Positions 10,991 to 23,520 of a DNA stretch of 64,000 nucleotides are shown in pieces. Positions within the stretch are counted from its first letter, which is position 1. Each line of letters starts with the position of its first letter. The notes below the pieces were generated by a model. That model saw nothing but the letters and a program-made list of their open reading frames with translations. It did not search any database and was not told where the DNA came from. The stretch lies in contig JALPQD010000409.1 of assembly GCA_023101885.1 (NCBI GenBank), positions 1,080,610 through 1,144,609 of the forward strand. The letters run 5' to 3'. The position numbers and the translations under genes are program-made. The DNA comes from Typhlomys cinereus. Taxonomy: Eukaryota; Chordata; Mammalia; Rodentia; Platacanthomyidae.

Positions 10991-12245
10991 ACATAGAACA
11001 AGCATGCTGCACATCAATAGGGGACTGATAAAGCTACAATTCACCCCAACATGGAGCCTCTGATTGCCTTGCATGATCTTGTAAGCAACCTTAGCCACTT
11101 CAGATTTTCTTCTTCCACGGGAGGCAACACACTGAAGATTACCCGTGTGTCCCTGTTTTCTGTTTCTTTCCACCCTTTGTTGAACTGATGCTCTAGCTTT
11201 ACCAAATTCCAGAGGCTCAAGAGTGTTGGACTTGCTTTCTGTCAATTATTTTCTCTAGGAATTCTTGCCACATTTGCCTTTAAATTACAACCACTTCTTT
11301 TTTTTTCATCCTGTCTTTACTCCCTTAAGGCTTTACAAACTCAATTTAGGTCCAAGTCTAAATCATTCAACCCTTCTAAAACCTCTCTTACCATGAAAAG
11401 ATGATAAACTATCATGAAGCTTAGCAATATCATTAAAATTCCTTATTAAGGTCCCTGCTAGATTAATGTTTTTCATTTTTAAATTATTGATGATTTTAAT
11501 TGTCTTTCTTTTAATGTAGTATTGTAAGTTTGTTTTATGAGGACATATTTTTCTTATAATAATAACAAAAATTTCTCTTAAAAATAAGCAAAAATACATT
11601 AATAAATGCCCTTTTATTGTTTCTGAATCCTGAAGTTTTGTCAATGTGCTTAACTTCTTTCTTAACTTTGAACACAGTCCTATTCATTCAGACTGGTGAA
11701 CGGAGCATCAACACCTCTTCTTACATGCTCAGATCCCTCAGTGTTGTCCTTCCTCTGTTGCCTTGCAGGTCCTAGTATTCATGGGGACCTCAGCCAGTGA
11801 CAATCAAAGGCCCCTAATGGCACCTATGAGTCAGTCTATCAGGACCATTTCCCTCATATTGCTTCAGATTACTCAGCCTTTGTCTCAACAAAAGAAGAGA
11901 AGTTATATTACTCAGAGTATTCATTTTCACAGCATGTAGGCTAATTCCACCCACGGTATCTCAGGACCTTGTAAGCCAAACTATAAGACACTCTTTCCTT
12001 CCTTGTTTAAACATCTTGTCTAATTCAAGCAGTGCAATACAAGAAATATTTCTTGATTGACAGAGTTTCCTGTATTGGGCCATGTCAGTGTGGTAAATCA
12101 TGGTTTTCCCTTCCTACGCATTAAAGGACAGACATGAGGAATATCTTCTATAACTCCTCGCTGACCAATGCATCGCATGAATTTTAGATTATATAAGGCA
12201 TTTAATGAAAACAAGCAATCCCTTTCCTGATTCTTCTTCACTTTA
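10991..12245. other. Unassigned sequence, possibly more of the ERV-L element
   Basis: It lies on the 5' (gag) side of the pol remnant if that element is antisense. I could not recognise gag motifs. An 89-codon minus-strand frame at 10976-11245 overlaps the protease area in another frame and looks like chance. Confidence 0.3.
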
Positions 12246-12255
12246 GACACTCTTT

Positions 12256-12526
12256 TTTTTATTTCCGCTCATACAAACTTACTAGGTAGACCAGTTCCCT
12301 CCCTCCCTCCTCCTCCCCCCTGAACCCCCTGCTCCCTCTCCCCTCACCCCTCCCTCCCTATCCTCCACTGCCTCCCCCCCAATTCCCAGAGAGTCCTTTA
12401 TTGTGTATTCCTGACTCTCCTCTGGGTCCTCCTCTCTGATGATGTACAAGGACCCAGTGGCATTTCCCTGAACCCTTTCCCGTGTTCCCCTTAAGCATAC
12501 GAACACTGCTATGTCTGTCAACCTTG
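12256..12526 (-). mobile_element. L1: Severely 5'-truncated L1 (3'UTR only)
   Basis: About 270 bp of antisense L1 3'UTR: T-rich tail, 'gctcatacaaacttactagg', C-rich tract, then truncation. It is flanked by a short TSD, gacactcttt, at 12246-12255 and 12527-12536; with one mismatch the repeat extends to 13 bp (ttagacactcttt and ttggacactcttt). Confidence 0.85.
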
Positions 12527-12778
12527 GACACTCTTTACTTTGAAGTCTGTTATCTGACTTTTGGGTGTTATGGAATTCAGTCTTCTGGGTTTAAAATGGT
12601 TGCTGTTGTTTTGAAATCAGAGCAGCTGTGATCACCTGAGAAAACTCTCACTAGTTTGGACATATTGTCATTCCCTTCATGGAAGTAAGGAATGAAATGG
12701 ACATGGTGCACCTGTACTCCAGGACCATAACTGAAGACCTCGTATTGATTTATTCTGGACAAGGATATGGCCTTAAAC

Positions 12779-12842
12779 TTGAAGCTCTAGAGCCTCAGTC
12801 TCACAAGTACTAGGATAACAGGTATGAATCACCATGCCCACT
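12779..12842 (-). mobile_element. B1-like SINE fragment, antisense
   Basis: The block 'gcctcagtctcacaagtact' with 'aggataacaggtatgaatca' and 'ccatgccca' is the reverse complement of the start of a B1 (7SL-derived) SINE. Confidence 0.7.
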
Positions 12843-13111
12843 TGTTTTTAATGTTAAGAACACAGAGATATAGTTTACAATACTTAACATGTAGGACAGT
12901 ACTATAATTCTATAATCACTATTTGAGAACAGTATTTAAGAACGAAGTAGATTTAACCAATCCCTGAGTGCATCTAACTTGGGCAGATAACAGGAAAACC
13001 AAGCTATCTTCTCCCTAGTTTCCCTAGTTTCCCTAGTGATCTCAGAGCCTCAGAGGGTATCTTAGGATCTACTCAATAATTAAGAGTGCAAGAGTCAGAT
13101 GAATAGGGTAC

Positions 13112-13470
13112 TGTCATGGTTTGAAATGTGTCCCCCACAGTCTCATGTGTCTGGCAAGGTCATGGCACCTTGAGAGGTAGAGCCTTGCTGGAGGAAGGCA
13201 GTCACAAGGGGTGGGCCTTGAGGTGGATCAGTCCCACCCTACCGCCAGGAGAAGTCTGCCTTTGCAGCAAGCAGTCTGCAGCTCTCAGCTTCCAAGATGT
13301 CTGCGGTGACTTAGCCTCCTCCAGCTTTGGCCAGCCAGCCATGCCACCTCTGCTTTGAGAGACTGTCCCTTCCCTCTGGAAACGTAAGCTGAATAAACCT
13401 CCCTTTCTCCCTTGAGTTGATTGACTTTGAATACTCTCTCACAGCAATAGTTAAGAGTAACTGTTACAGG
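13112..13470 (+). mobile_element. URR1-like rodent interspersed element
   Basis: About 360 bp with the layout of rodent URR1-type elements: a 'ggtttgaaatgtg' start, a 'ccttgctggaggaag' block with 'ggggtgggccttgagg', an internal 'aagctgaataaac', and 'cacagcaatag' near the end. Non-coding. I recognise the family layout but recall the class only uncertainly (non-autonomous hAT-type DNA element). The 76-codon frame at 13128-13358 is a chance frame. Confidence 0.55.
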
Positions 13471-13564
13471 TACAAAAGCCATTATCTGTGATTAACTAAT
13501 TGTGTGATCTCAAAATTGTGAGTTGATACATCTAAAGGTGTCTGTTCAGTCCTAAATGGGACAT

Positions 13565-14030
13565 CTACATCACCCTCCACCCCCAAAGCTCAGGGAATAT
13601 TGCAAAGAAAGAGTGGTGAGAATGTAAGAGCCCTAGATGGGAAGGGATGTTGAATCTTCTGGACAGGATATGGCTGCTGCACCCATGAACTAGTTGCAAC
13701 TGTCTATTTGGATTATCAACATTTCACCATGGAAAGGAAAAGATCTCAGGAGCCAGCACACCTCCCTGAGGTGTTAAAGGTTAATGCTTGTTGGGAAAGA
13801 GAAGCTACTTTTCTCAATGGCATACACACTGATACATCATGTGTTGCTCCAGTAAGAGTTCAGGCATGTGGCAGACAGTCCTGATAAACTCAATGGCACA
13901 CTCGTGAAAAAATAGGAATGAAATTAGTTGGGAAGAAGGTTTACATTGGGGAAAGCACAGAGGAATAAGGGATGGGAATGACATGAATATAAATTCATGT
14001 ATGAAATTGCCAATGAAGAAAATAAATTAT
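13565..14030 (+). mobile_element. Old Lx-like L1 3'UTR remnant
   Basis: 'cccccaaagctcagggaata' with 'gagtggtgagaatgtaagag' and 'ggctgctgcacccatgaact' match the layout of old rodent L1 (Lx-type) 3'UTRs, ancestral to the UTR found in the younger copies here. It ends near an A-rich 'gaagaaaataaattat'. Strongly decayed. Confidence 0.6.
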
Positions 14031-15100
14031 ATGTGTATATATGTGAGATGGTTCTCTTATTTCTTAAATGGAGTTAAGACTCACATTCATGTCAGTGTTT
14101 CACAGATTAAATGAAGTCATATGTAGATATGCTTAGCATCTGTATCTGTATCTGGCACAAAGTAAATTCTAATGTGGCAAACACTATCAACAATATCACT
14201 AATATCAAAATCAAGTGACAGTGAGATTACATGCTATTCCTTGGAACTACAAAGATTCAGACCATTTGACTTGATAATCTAAGCTGAGAGGAGAGAGAGA
14301 TTGAGAGACCATCAAGGTCAGAAGAACCCATCTATTACTCTTCCTTTTCAAGCAGCCAGAGTAATCTTTCAAACACTGAAATTATAAAGAAGATGGCCAG
14401 TCTGCTGATAATTTGATTCTAATTAAAACCTCCATCCACAATGCTGGAATTGCAAAAGGAAAAAAAATAACAGAACTGAAGCAGCAATTAACCTTTGATG
14501 CTGAGCTTATATGCTCCTACCCAACATGGGTCAGTTGCCATAGAGATTATACCTACATGATCTGCAGATGTGACCAAAGCCACATGGAGTCTCTGAACCG
14601 GCTTCCTCTCAGTGTGGTGCTAGGATAATTAAAAAAATATATACTAAAAGAGAATTGAAAGCTGATCTGAAACTCTGCTGGAATGGTAGAGGAAGGGGAG
14701 GAAAAAAGGAGGATGTGGAGTTGAGGGAGAAAAAGTATTAAGGGAAACACATGACTTTACCTGACTTTGAATAAAACTCAAGTTTCTTTCATCCACAACT
14801 TTCAAGAATTTGTCTTCAGCTTATGAAAGACTAATAAAGAGGAGAAATAATGAAAGGTAAGAAGACTTTGTCACTTCTATTAGGAGACTTCATAGCTTAA
14901 ACGGTGATGAACCAAACTCACACCTGCCTTAGGTAAAGAAAGTAAAGGGAGGAGTTAGCTACAGTGAGTTTCCTGTTCTACTCTCTGATCTTCTAGTCTC
15001 TTCATGATGGACACAAAGCCACTAAACACATGGTGGCATGCAGAGGACTTGAGCAAAGTCAAAAGGCAATAATAGGATCATAGATTATTTCTGGTAAATT
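14031..15100. other. Intergenic sequence
   Basis: About 1 kb with no gene or repeat I can name. Confidence 0.4.
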
Positions 15101-15224
15101 TTTAAGTGAATGATATTTATTTTGGCTCATGGTTCTGGTGGTCTGAAGCTAAGGAATCACATCTGGCGATGGCCTTGTTAACAGAATCTTGAAGCAAAAT
15201 TAGGCATTATACGATGAGTTACAA

Positions 15225-15273
<49 letters not shown>

Positions 15274-15420
15274 TGTGTGTGTGAATCTCTTAAACTCATA
15301 TCCTTCTCACATAAAAATCATTACAATAATTCCATCCCAACAGTCCCAAGTTTTATAATAGAATCAACTCAAAAGCCCCAGACTGAGAGCAAGTCAAATT
15401 CCTTCCAGCTATGAGACTGT
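15101..15420 (-). mobile_element. Possible MaLR-related remnant, interrupted by (TG)n
   Basis: 'tattttggctcatggttctg' with 'gtggtctgaagc', and after the TG tract 'ccttccagctatgagactgt', resemble antisense pieces of widespread mammalian MaLR repeats. The match is from memory and weak. Confidence 0.35.
15226..15283. repeat. (TG)n microsatellite
   Basis: TG run of about 58 bp with one GGT interruption, read directly. Confidence 0.95.
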
Positions 15421-16726
15421 AAATCAACACTAGCCATCAATTTCCAACATTCGATGTGGAAGAAGTACTTCCACAATGTACCAGAGTATGGACACAGGCC
15501 ACCTGAGTTCTTTGCAATGGCGAGAGAAGAATAGTTTTCACCCCAGTTCCAACCCAGCAATAAGCAATTGTCACTCTGGTCAGGCCCATTTTCTGATTTC
15601 TGAAATGTAGTAGGAAGTTTTTCTAGTCAACTTCCTCAAACTCTTCTAATCTCTGTCTATTGCCCAATGTCCAAAGATATTCCCATGTCTTCAATATTCT
15701 TTTTTCAATTAATTTATTTATTTATTCCACTCATACAAACTTAATAGGAACCCAGGTCCCCTCCCTCCCTCCCTCCACCCCTCCCTGCACCCCCTCGCTC
15801 CCTTCCCCCTTTTCCCCTTTTCTCCCCTCCCTCCCTTTCTCCCATCCCTGGAGCATCCTTAAATGTGAATGTCAAACTTCCCTCTGGGTCCTCCTCTCTG
15901 ATGAGGTGTAAGAACTCAGTATCATTGCCTAGAGCCCTTCCTTGTGCTCCCCTTTAGTATGGGAACACTATTGTGGCTGTTAATCCCTTCCTTCTAAGGA
16001 TCCTAGTGCCTGTGATCCATGCTAGACTTTGTAGGTTCAATCCTATGCCGGTCATTGCGCAGGCCATGCAAAGTCCTATTATGGTAACTTCGGCCCTAAC
16101 TTGTGTGGAGTATCTTGCATATCGTTGCTCCTCCCCATCTTTAGGCTCCTACAATCTTACCTCCCTCTCTTCCACAAATTTCCCTGAGCTTTAGGATGAG
16201 GAAAGATTAGGCTGGCCTGGTTCCAGGTGGTTAATGTAGAGTCTCTGATATTCTGAATTATGGTTTGTTGGGGTTTTTTTCCAGTTTTGCTGTTCCTGCA
16301 CCACCCTTGATCAATCCTAATGGGTACTGGATGTCTCCTCCTAGCCAGAGATAAAAGGCTGTTAAAATAGAATCTTACTATAAGAGCAGATTCAAAGGTA
16401 AATGGAATAAGTGAAGGGGGGGGTCAGTCACCCATTTGCAGGATGGTTACTATCTATCTGGCAGTCTCTGTGCCCTCCCTGACTGGTGAGATCAAATCCC
16501 CTCAGTTGGAAGTGACCAAGAAGGAAAGTCTGTGAGCTTAAGCAGATGTCTCACTACTTACTTGCAGCCCTTGATGGTGGCCTATTTTCTCTGCTGCAGC
16601 ATGATTCCCCCTCTCCGTGTTTCTGGTGGGGTCCTCCTCCCCCTTCCCTCCCTGCTTATAATCTTTGCAATTACTGTAGGTATTATAGAGATTTGTCTTT
16701 GAGTGTGACACTAGGTGGATTTGGTA

Positions 16727-19700
16727 CTAGGATTCATCTACTAAGGAGTACATATGGTGCTTAATTTTCTGTGTCTGGGATACTTCGCTCACTATAATTT
16801 TTCTTATTCCATCCATTTCTTGGAAAATTTCATTAATTTATCTTTTTGATGGCTGAGTAGTATTCCATTGTATAAATGTACCACATTTTCCTTATCCACT
16901 CGTCAACTGTTGGGCATTTGGGTTGATTCTATGACTGCTATTGTAAACAGTGCTGCTATGAATATGGTCATGCTTGTGCCATTGAGGTGAATTTTTGCTG
17001 TATGAGGGATTATTCCCAGAAGTGGAATAGCAGGGTCATATGGCATTTCAATGTGAGTGGTTGTATAAGCCTGCATTCCCACCAGGAATGTAGGAGAGTT
17101 CCCTTCTCTCCACATACCCTCCAGCATTTGGTGTTGTTTGTATTGTGGATTTTTGCCATCCTAACTGGGGTAAGATGATATCTCAGGGAGGTTTTGATTT
17201 GCATTTCTCTGATGGCTAAGGATGCGGAGCATTTTTTAAGATATTTGTTAGACATTTCAACTTTGTCCCTGATAAAGTTTTTTTGACTTCCAAGGCCCAT
17301 TTTTTAACTGAGCCATTTGTTTCCTTGATGTTTAGTTTTCTAAGTTCTTTGTGCACTCTGGATAATAGAGCTCTATCAGATATGTGGTTAGTGAAGATTT
17401 TCTCCCATTCTGTGGGTTGCCTTTGAGCTCATGTTACAATCTCTTTATCTGAAGAGAAGCTCTTTAATTTCACAAGATCCCATCTGTTGAGTGTTGGTTG
17501 TAGTGACTATGCTATTGGATTTCTGTTTACGAACTGTTGGTGTAGGCCAATCAGTTTGAGGGAGTTCCCTACCCTTTCAACTAAGGCTTTTATAGCCTCT
17601 GGCCTTATATCAAGGTCCTTGATCCATTTGTAATTAATTTTTGTACATGGTGACAAGTACAGGTCCAGTTTTAATCTTCGGCATGTGGACATCCAGTTTT
17701 GTTTGCCAGCACCATTTGTTGAAGATGTTGTTCTTTTTCCATTGGATTTTTTGGGCCCCTTTGTCAAAGATCAAATGGCTGTACTGGTGTGGCTTATATC
17801 TGGGTCTTCAATCCTTACCCATTGATCTATGTGTCTATTTTGGAGCCAGTTCCAGGCTGATTTTTATAACTATGGATTTGTAGTACAGATTAAGGTTTGA
17901 TATGGTGATACCTCCAGCAGTGTTTTTGTGACCCAGGATTGTTTTTGCTATCCTGGGTCTTTTGTGCTTCCATATGAATTTTGAGATTGTTTGGTCAACT
18001 TCATTAAAGAATTGCTTTGGGATTTTAATTGGTATAGCATTGAATCTGTATATTGCCTTTGGTAGAACAGTAATTTTATTCATATTATTCTGCCAATCCA
18101 GGAACATGGGAGGTCTTTCCACCTTCTGGTGTCTTCTGTAATTTCTTTCCTTAGGGTTTTAAAGTTTTCATTGTAAAGGTCTCTTACTTCCTTGGTTAGG
18201 CTTATACCAAGGTATTTCATTTTTTTAGGGGCTATAGTAAATGGGATTGCTTCTCTTAGGGCTTTTTCATTTCTTTCATCCTGGGCATACAGGAACAACA
18301 CTGATTTTTGTACATTTATTTTGTGTCCTGCCACCCTGCGGAACTTCTGTATTAGCTTCCTGGTGGAGTTTTTGGAATCACTCAGGTCATCTGCAAATAG
18401 AGATAACTTGACTTCTTCCTTGCCGATTTGAATCTCTTTTATCTCCCTTTCTTGTCTTATGGCTCCAGCTAAGACTTCAAGAACAATATTGAATAGAAGT
18501 GGTGAGAGTCAATAGCCTTGTCTAGTTCCTGATCGAAGCAGGAATGCTTCAAGATTTTTGCCATTGAGTATAATCCTTGCTGTTGGCTTGTTGTATACAG
18601 CTTTTATTATATTGATAAAGGTTCCTTCCATTCCAACTGTCTCTAGGGTGTTAATCATAAAAGGCTGTTGGATCTTGTCAAAAGCTTTTTCTGCATCTAT
18701 CGAGAGTATCATGTGGTCTTGGATTTTGAACTGGTTTATATGGTGAATTATATTTATTGATTTGTGTATGTTGAACCAACCTTGTATGCCTGGTATAAAG
18801 CCTACTAGATCACAGTAAATGATCTTTTTGATATGTTTTTGAATCCGATTTGCTAAGACTTTGTTGAGAATCTTTGTATCTGTGTTCATCAAAGAGATTG
18901 GCCTATAGTTTTCTTTTATAAATGTATCTTTATTAGGTTTTGGGATTAAAATGATATTAGCTTCATAGAAAGAATTTGATAGTGTTCCTTCCTTTGCTAT
19001 TTGATGGAACAGTTTAAGGATTATTGGTGTTATTTGTTCCATAAATGTCTGGTAGAACTCTGTGCTGAATCCATCTGGTCCAGGACATTCTTTGGTGGGA
19101 AGATTCGCGATTATTCATCGATTTCCTCATATGTTATAGGACTATTTAAATAATTCAAAACTTCCTGATTCAATTTAGGTAAGTTGTGCTTACTTAGGAA
19201 CTCATCCATTTCTTTCATGTTATCAAATTTCACAGAGTATAAGTTTTTGACATATGACTTATAGTTCTCTGAATTTCTTGGGTATCAGTAGTGATAATTC
19301 CATTTTCATTTCTAATTTTGTTAATTTGGGTTATCTCTCTCTTGCTTTTGGTTACTTTAGCTAGGGGTGTATCAATCTTATTGATTTTTCCAAATAACCA
19401 GCTTTTTGACTGGTTGATTCTCTTTATCATTTTCCTTATCTCGATTTCAAATATTTCTCCCCTGATTTTGCTAATCTCTTCTCTTCACTCTATATCAACC
19501 ACCTAGAACTAGGTCAGCCTAATCTCTCCCCATCCAGAAGCTCAGGGAAATTTGTGGAAGAGGGGGGCGGTAATATTGTAAGAGCACAAGGATGGGGGGA
19601 GCAATGATATGCAAGATACTCCACACAAGTTAGGGCCAAAGCAATCATAATTGGACGTTGCATGCCCTGCACAATGTCCAACACACTATTGACCCCACAA

Positions 19701-20975
19701 AGTCTAGCATTTGCTAAAGGCACTAAGATGCTTGGAGGCAAGGGATTGACAGCCACAGTAGTGTTCCTATGCTTAAGGGGAACATAGGAAAGGGTTCTGG
19801 GAAATGCCCCTGGGTCCTTGCACCTCATCAGAGAGGAGGACCCAGAGGAGAGTCTGGCATGCACATTAAAGGATGCTCTGGGCATGGGAGGGGGAGGCAC
19901 TGGGGGATGGGGAGGGAGGGGACTGGTGTACCAGTTAAGTTTGTATGAGTGGAAATAAAAAAAAGCTATAAAATAATCTCCTCTCTTCTACTGATTTTGG
20001 GATTGGATTGCTCTTGTGTCTCTAAAGCTTTAAGCTGCATCATTAAGTTAGTTATTTGTGATGTTTCTATTTTTTGTTGTAGGCATTAAGAGTTATGAAC
20101 TTACCTCTTAGACATCTTTCATTGTGTCCCAAAGATTTTGATAAGTTGTATTTTCATTATCATTTGCTTCCAGGAAATCTTGAATTTCCTTTATAATTTC
20201 TTCCTATATCCAATTCTCATTCAACATAATAGCATTCACTTTCCAGGAGTAAGTGCATTTTCTGTTGTTTCTTGTGTCATAGATGTGAAGCTTTGGACCA
20301 TGGTGGTCTGATAGGGTACAGGCTAGAATTTCAACTTTCCTGTATATTTGGAGATTCATTTTGTGGCCCAATATGTAGTCTATTCTGGAGAAAGTTCCAT
20401 GTGCTGCTGAGAAAAATGTGTAATCTTTGGTGCATGGATGAAAAGTTCAATAGAAATCAGTAAGGTCCATTTCAGTAAGCATTTGATTAAGTTCCAATGT
20501 GTCTCTCTTAAGTTTTTGACCAGTTGATCTATCTCATGTTGAGAGGGTGGTATTGAAATCCTCAAGAATTATCATTTGGGGTTGATTTCCTGCTTTAGAA
20601 GCTGTAGCATTTGTTTAATGAATGTGGAGGAGACTGTATTAGGTGCATATATGTTCAGTTTTGTGAAGTGCTCCTGTAATTGTACCTACGACTAAAATGT
20701 AGTATCCATGTGTGTCTCTTATGATTTTTTTTTAGTTTGAAATCCACTTTTCCTGATAACATAATAGCTGCCCCTGCTTATTTCCTGGTTCCATTAGCTT
20801 GAAGAATTTTTGGCTAGCCTTTTACTTTCAGGATGTACCTATCTTTTATGGTGAGATGAGTTTCCTGAAGGCAGCAGATTTTTAATCCAAGTTTGTAATC
20901 CATGTCCCTTGATTGTTTAGTTAATTCCATTGACATTTAATGCTACAATGGAGAAATTACTTTTAATTTCAGACA
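16727..20975 (-). pseudogene. L1 ORF2: L1 ORF2 remnant, interrupted by a nested L1 tail
   Basis: Minus-strand remnant of the EN-RT protein. The stop-codon position is at 16727-16729 and the N-terminal end lies close to 20975. Recognisable pieces include a 177-codon RT fragment at 18509-19042 with the PKPNKDT and [12 protein letters not shown] motifs, 18080-18334 (thumb region) and 17507-17767. Frameshifts and stops separate them. The nested insertion at 19487-19973 splits the region between the EN and RT domains. Confidence 0.9.
19487..19973 (+). mobile_element. L1: Nested L1 3'UTR insertion
   Basis: Plus-strand, 5'-truncated L1 3'UTR starting 'actctatatcaaccacctag' and ending 'gagtggaaataaaaaaaagc'. 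It lies inside the opposite-strand L1. The TSD taatctcttctcttc (19472-19486) against taatctcctctcttc (19974-19988) has one mismatch in 15. The flanking L1 sequence is continuous once the insert is removed. Confidence 0.92.
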
Positions 20976-22664
20976 CCCTGAGGCAGTGATTAGTTGCAAC
21001 AATGTAACTTGTGGGGAGAACCCAAAATTAGTCCTTTGTTCTTCCTCCCGATCTGGATCCCTGCCCTTCCTAGTTGAGAACTATGCAGAGAGCTCACAGG
21101 TCCGTGGGGGGGACATTCCACCTGCTGCCAACATCCCCTTCCCTCTTCTTCTTCTTCCTGTAGCTCTTGACCCCCATCATTCCTGGCTGTATTTTCTGCT
21201 TCAGATGATACTGTTCTCCCAATACGTGTCTTAAAATCTCTCCTAGAGACTAGAGGCTTCAAGGTTAAGATTACTGGCCTAGAGGAATTTTGGAATGAGG
21301 CTATGGTTTTAGCACCTTGCATCCCCACAGAGAAAATGTGGGAACCGGTCCTATGGATGAGGATGCTTTTTCTTGCTAGATGTTTTTCATAATTAAGCTA
21401 AGCTGCCGGACTTAACTAATATGAGGTCTTGTTTTAAATAAGGTTTTCCTAAATGTTAATCTGCCTTTGATAACGCTTTCAAGGGTAATTTTAATACAGT
21501 TGTTGGTAAATTGTACAGTTGCCAGTAAAATGTTGTTCATGTGCTTTTATGTTTATATGTTCTGTGTTTACATGTTGTGTGTCTTGTGTCTGTGGCCACT
21601 TCAATTTTTTTCATTTGTGTTGCATGCTAATATTAAATTTTAGGCATGCCATTTTAAATACATGTATGCATACTTAAAAATAAGGACAAATAATTTTGGT
21701 AACATCTAAGGCCTTAACTACTTATGTTTTATATTGATCACAATTGTTTTTCTAACAGATTGTAAGTTTTCTTTCATACAGTTTTCTTACATGTTTTTTC
21801 ATATATTCCCTAAATAACAAAGCTTGCTCTCCAGGTCCTCAGATCATCCATTCAGGCCTTGGATATTCCTAAGGTCACCAAAGGTCCGTTGTAAGCCTGG
21901 CTGTCCTCTATTGAAGCTATGACTTACTAATTTACAATTGTTAGGTTCTGATTTATGTCTCTCCAGCTCTTCTAGATTGTTTCTGTGCCTGTGCTCCTAC
22001 TGCCCCTCTTCCTACTCCTCCCTGATGAAAACCTCCTTTTCTCTGCCACACTTGAGTTCTCCTTGGGACCATGATTCCTTCTCTGCGATGGTCTCATGAC
22101 TGGTAATCAATGATGGGTAAGTCTCCACACGAGGGTGATGTCCAACCTAAGACAGGTACAGTCACCTATATTCCACGCAGCTGAAGAGGCTCAGGGTCGC
22201 CCCAGCTATCATGGTCCCCACTGAAAAAATTTTATAAATAAAAGGGTGAAAATGTGGCACTACTAATTCAGGGAGGCCTTAGCCCAGGCTCCTGAATCCA
22301 GGAGGTCTGGTTATAGACAAGCCTGAACATGGAACCATACAGGCAGAGGGATGGACAACCAATAGGAAGCGGCCATCTAACCTGGACACCTAGTAAACAG
22401 CTAAATGATTGGTGACTGCTTCCTCTCCCCTGAGCAGAGGGGTGGCCACACCTGATTGGACCCTGACCCTATATAAGCCCAAACACTTCCTGAGTAAAGC
22501 TGAGTCTGCAGCCAACTAGTCTTCTGCCTGCTGTTTCTCACATGACTCCCGGGATCTGGTGGTGACCCTGTCGCCAGCTCGCCCATTTGCCTCGACCCAC
22601 GGCCATGCCATTTCCCCTCTCCCCCCCTGGCCCCGGCTGGCTCAGCGGGTTCGGCACACCTGGC
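20976..22664 (+). mobile_element. Gammaretrovirus-like ERV piece with 3' LTR, inside an L1
   Basis: About 1.7 kb of non-L1 sequence between the ORF2 start and ORF1 of the host L1. The last about 420 bp look like an LTR. The stretch about 1.2 kb before it has no long open frame; the block near 22020-22200 recalls the 3' end of ERV1-type elements. No left LTR is present, and about 250 bp of L1 are missing at the site. This points to a partial provirus joined by deletion or recombination, not a clean integration. The assignment to ERV1 is inference. Confidence 0.55.
22247..22664 (+). promoter_or_regulatory. LTR-like promoter/polyadenylation region of the ERV piece
   Basis: The likely LTR begins with TG after the purine stretch 'aaataaaagg'. 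In order, it shows a CCAAT box at 22359-22363, an inverted CCAAT (attgg) near 22455, a TATA-like tatataa at about 22469-22476 and an AGTAAA polyadenylation-type hexamer at 22493-22498. The spacing of these elements suits a gammaretroviral U3-R. The right limit is uncertain because it blends into L1 near 22664. Confidence 0.55.
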
Positions 22665-22670
22665 TTGACA

Positions 22671-23520
22671 TTTTTTGCTCATTTAATACTTGAGTACACC
22701 CTCCTCCAAGTTCTTCTTGCTTTTACTGTTTCCATTGAAAGTCATTTGTTATTTTAATCGTTTACGTTAAAAGTGACTTTTTTTTTTCCCTTGAAGCTCT
22801 CAGCACCTTTTCTTTGTCTTGAATGTGGAGTGTTTTGCTTATTTGCCGTGGTGAGAGTCTATTTTGGTCATATCTGTTTGGGATGCGGAATGCGTCTTGT
22901 ATTTGGGGGCCTCTCTTCTTTAGATGAGGGTAGTTTCCTGTGATAATTGAAAAAATTTCCCACGTGTGGTATTTTGGGACTCTTGTTCTGGTATTCCATG
23001 AATGCACATGTAAGATTCTTCAGGGTGTCCCATAACTCTTGAATATTTCTCTCAAGTATCTTTTTGACTTTAACAACCTCTTCCATTGAGCTGGTTAATA
23101 CTCCCACTTTGTCTTCAAGATCTGAAATTCTTTTTTCTGCCTCATTGGTTCTGTTGATAAGACTTTCTGTTGAGTTCTGAGTTGAAAATAACTTGTCTTT
23201 TAGTTCATTTTTAAACTCTGCCTGAGACTGTTTTAACTGTTCTATGCCTATTTTTGTTTCTTGAACTGTTTTTCTCAACTCCTCCAAGTGTCTGTTGTGT
23301 TCCTATCAAAGTGTGATGCGTTATTTAACTCCTACGGATTTCCTTTTTCATGTATTGATCATGGTAATGTCCATGCTTGAAAGCCATTATCTTGGGCCAG
23401 GCTTTCTTTGGCTATTTTCTGTGGATTTTTTCTGGTTGGAGTCTATCATTTGGGGTTAATTCTTTTGGTAGGAGATTGTTTTCTTGGGTTTTCTCATGGA
23501 TTTGCATTTGACTTGGGCAT
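22671..23520 (-). pseudogene. L1 ORF1: L1 ORF1 remnant, 3' end removed by the ERV join
   Basis: Minus-strand ORF1 (RNA-binding chaperone of the L1 RNP). The start-codon position is at 23518-23520. Coiled-coil and RRM segments are readable in the 139-codon frame 22868-23287 (TVQETKIGIEQLKQSQAEF, then NEAEKRISDLEDKVG). The C-terminal domain is lost at the ERV junction. Several one- to three-base deletions that the second copy (from about 31964) lacks disrupt the frame. Confidence 0.85.

Noticed and set aside
13128..13358. 76-codon frame in the URR1-like element
   Set aside because: Non-coding repeat; the frame is not expected to be conserved.
22401..22682. 93-codon minus-strand frame over the ERV LTR
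   Set aside because: It runs antisense to clear LTR promoter elements, and its composition follows the GC-rich LTR.
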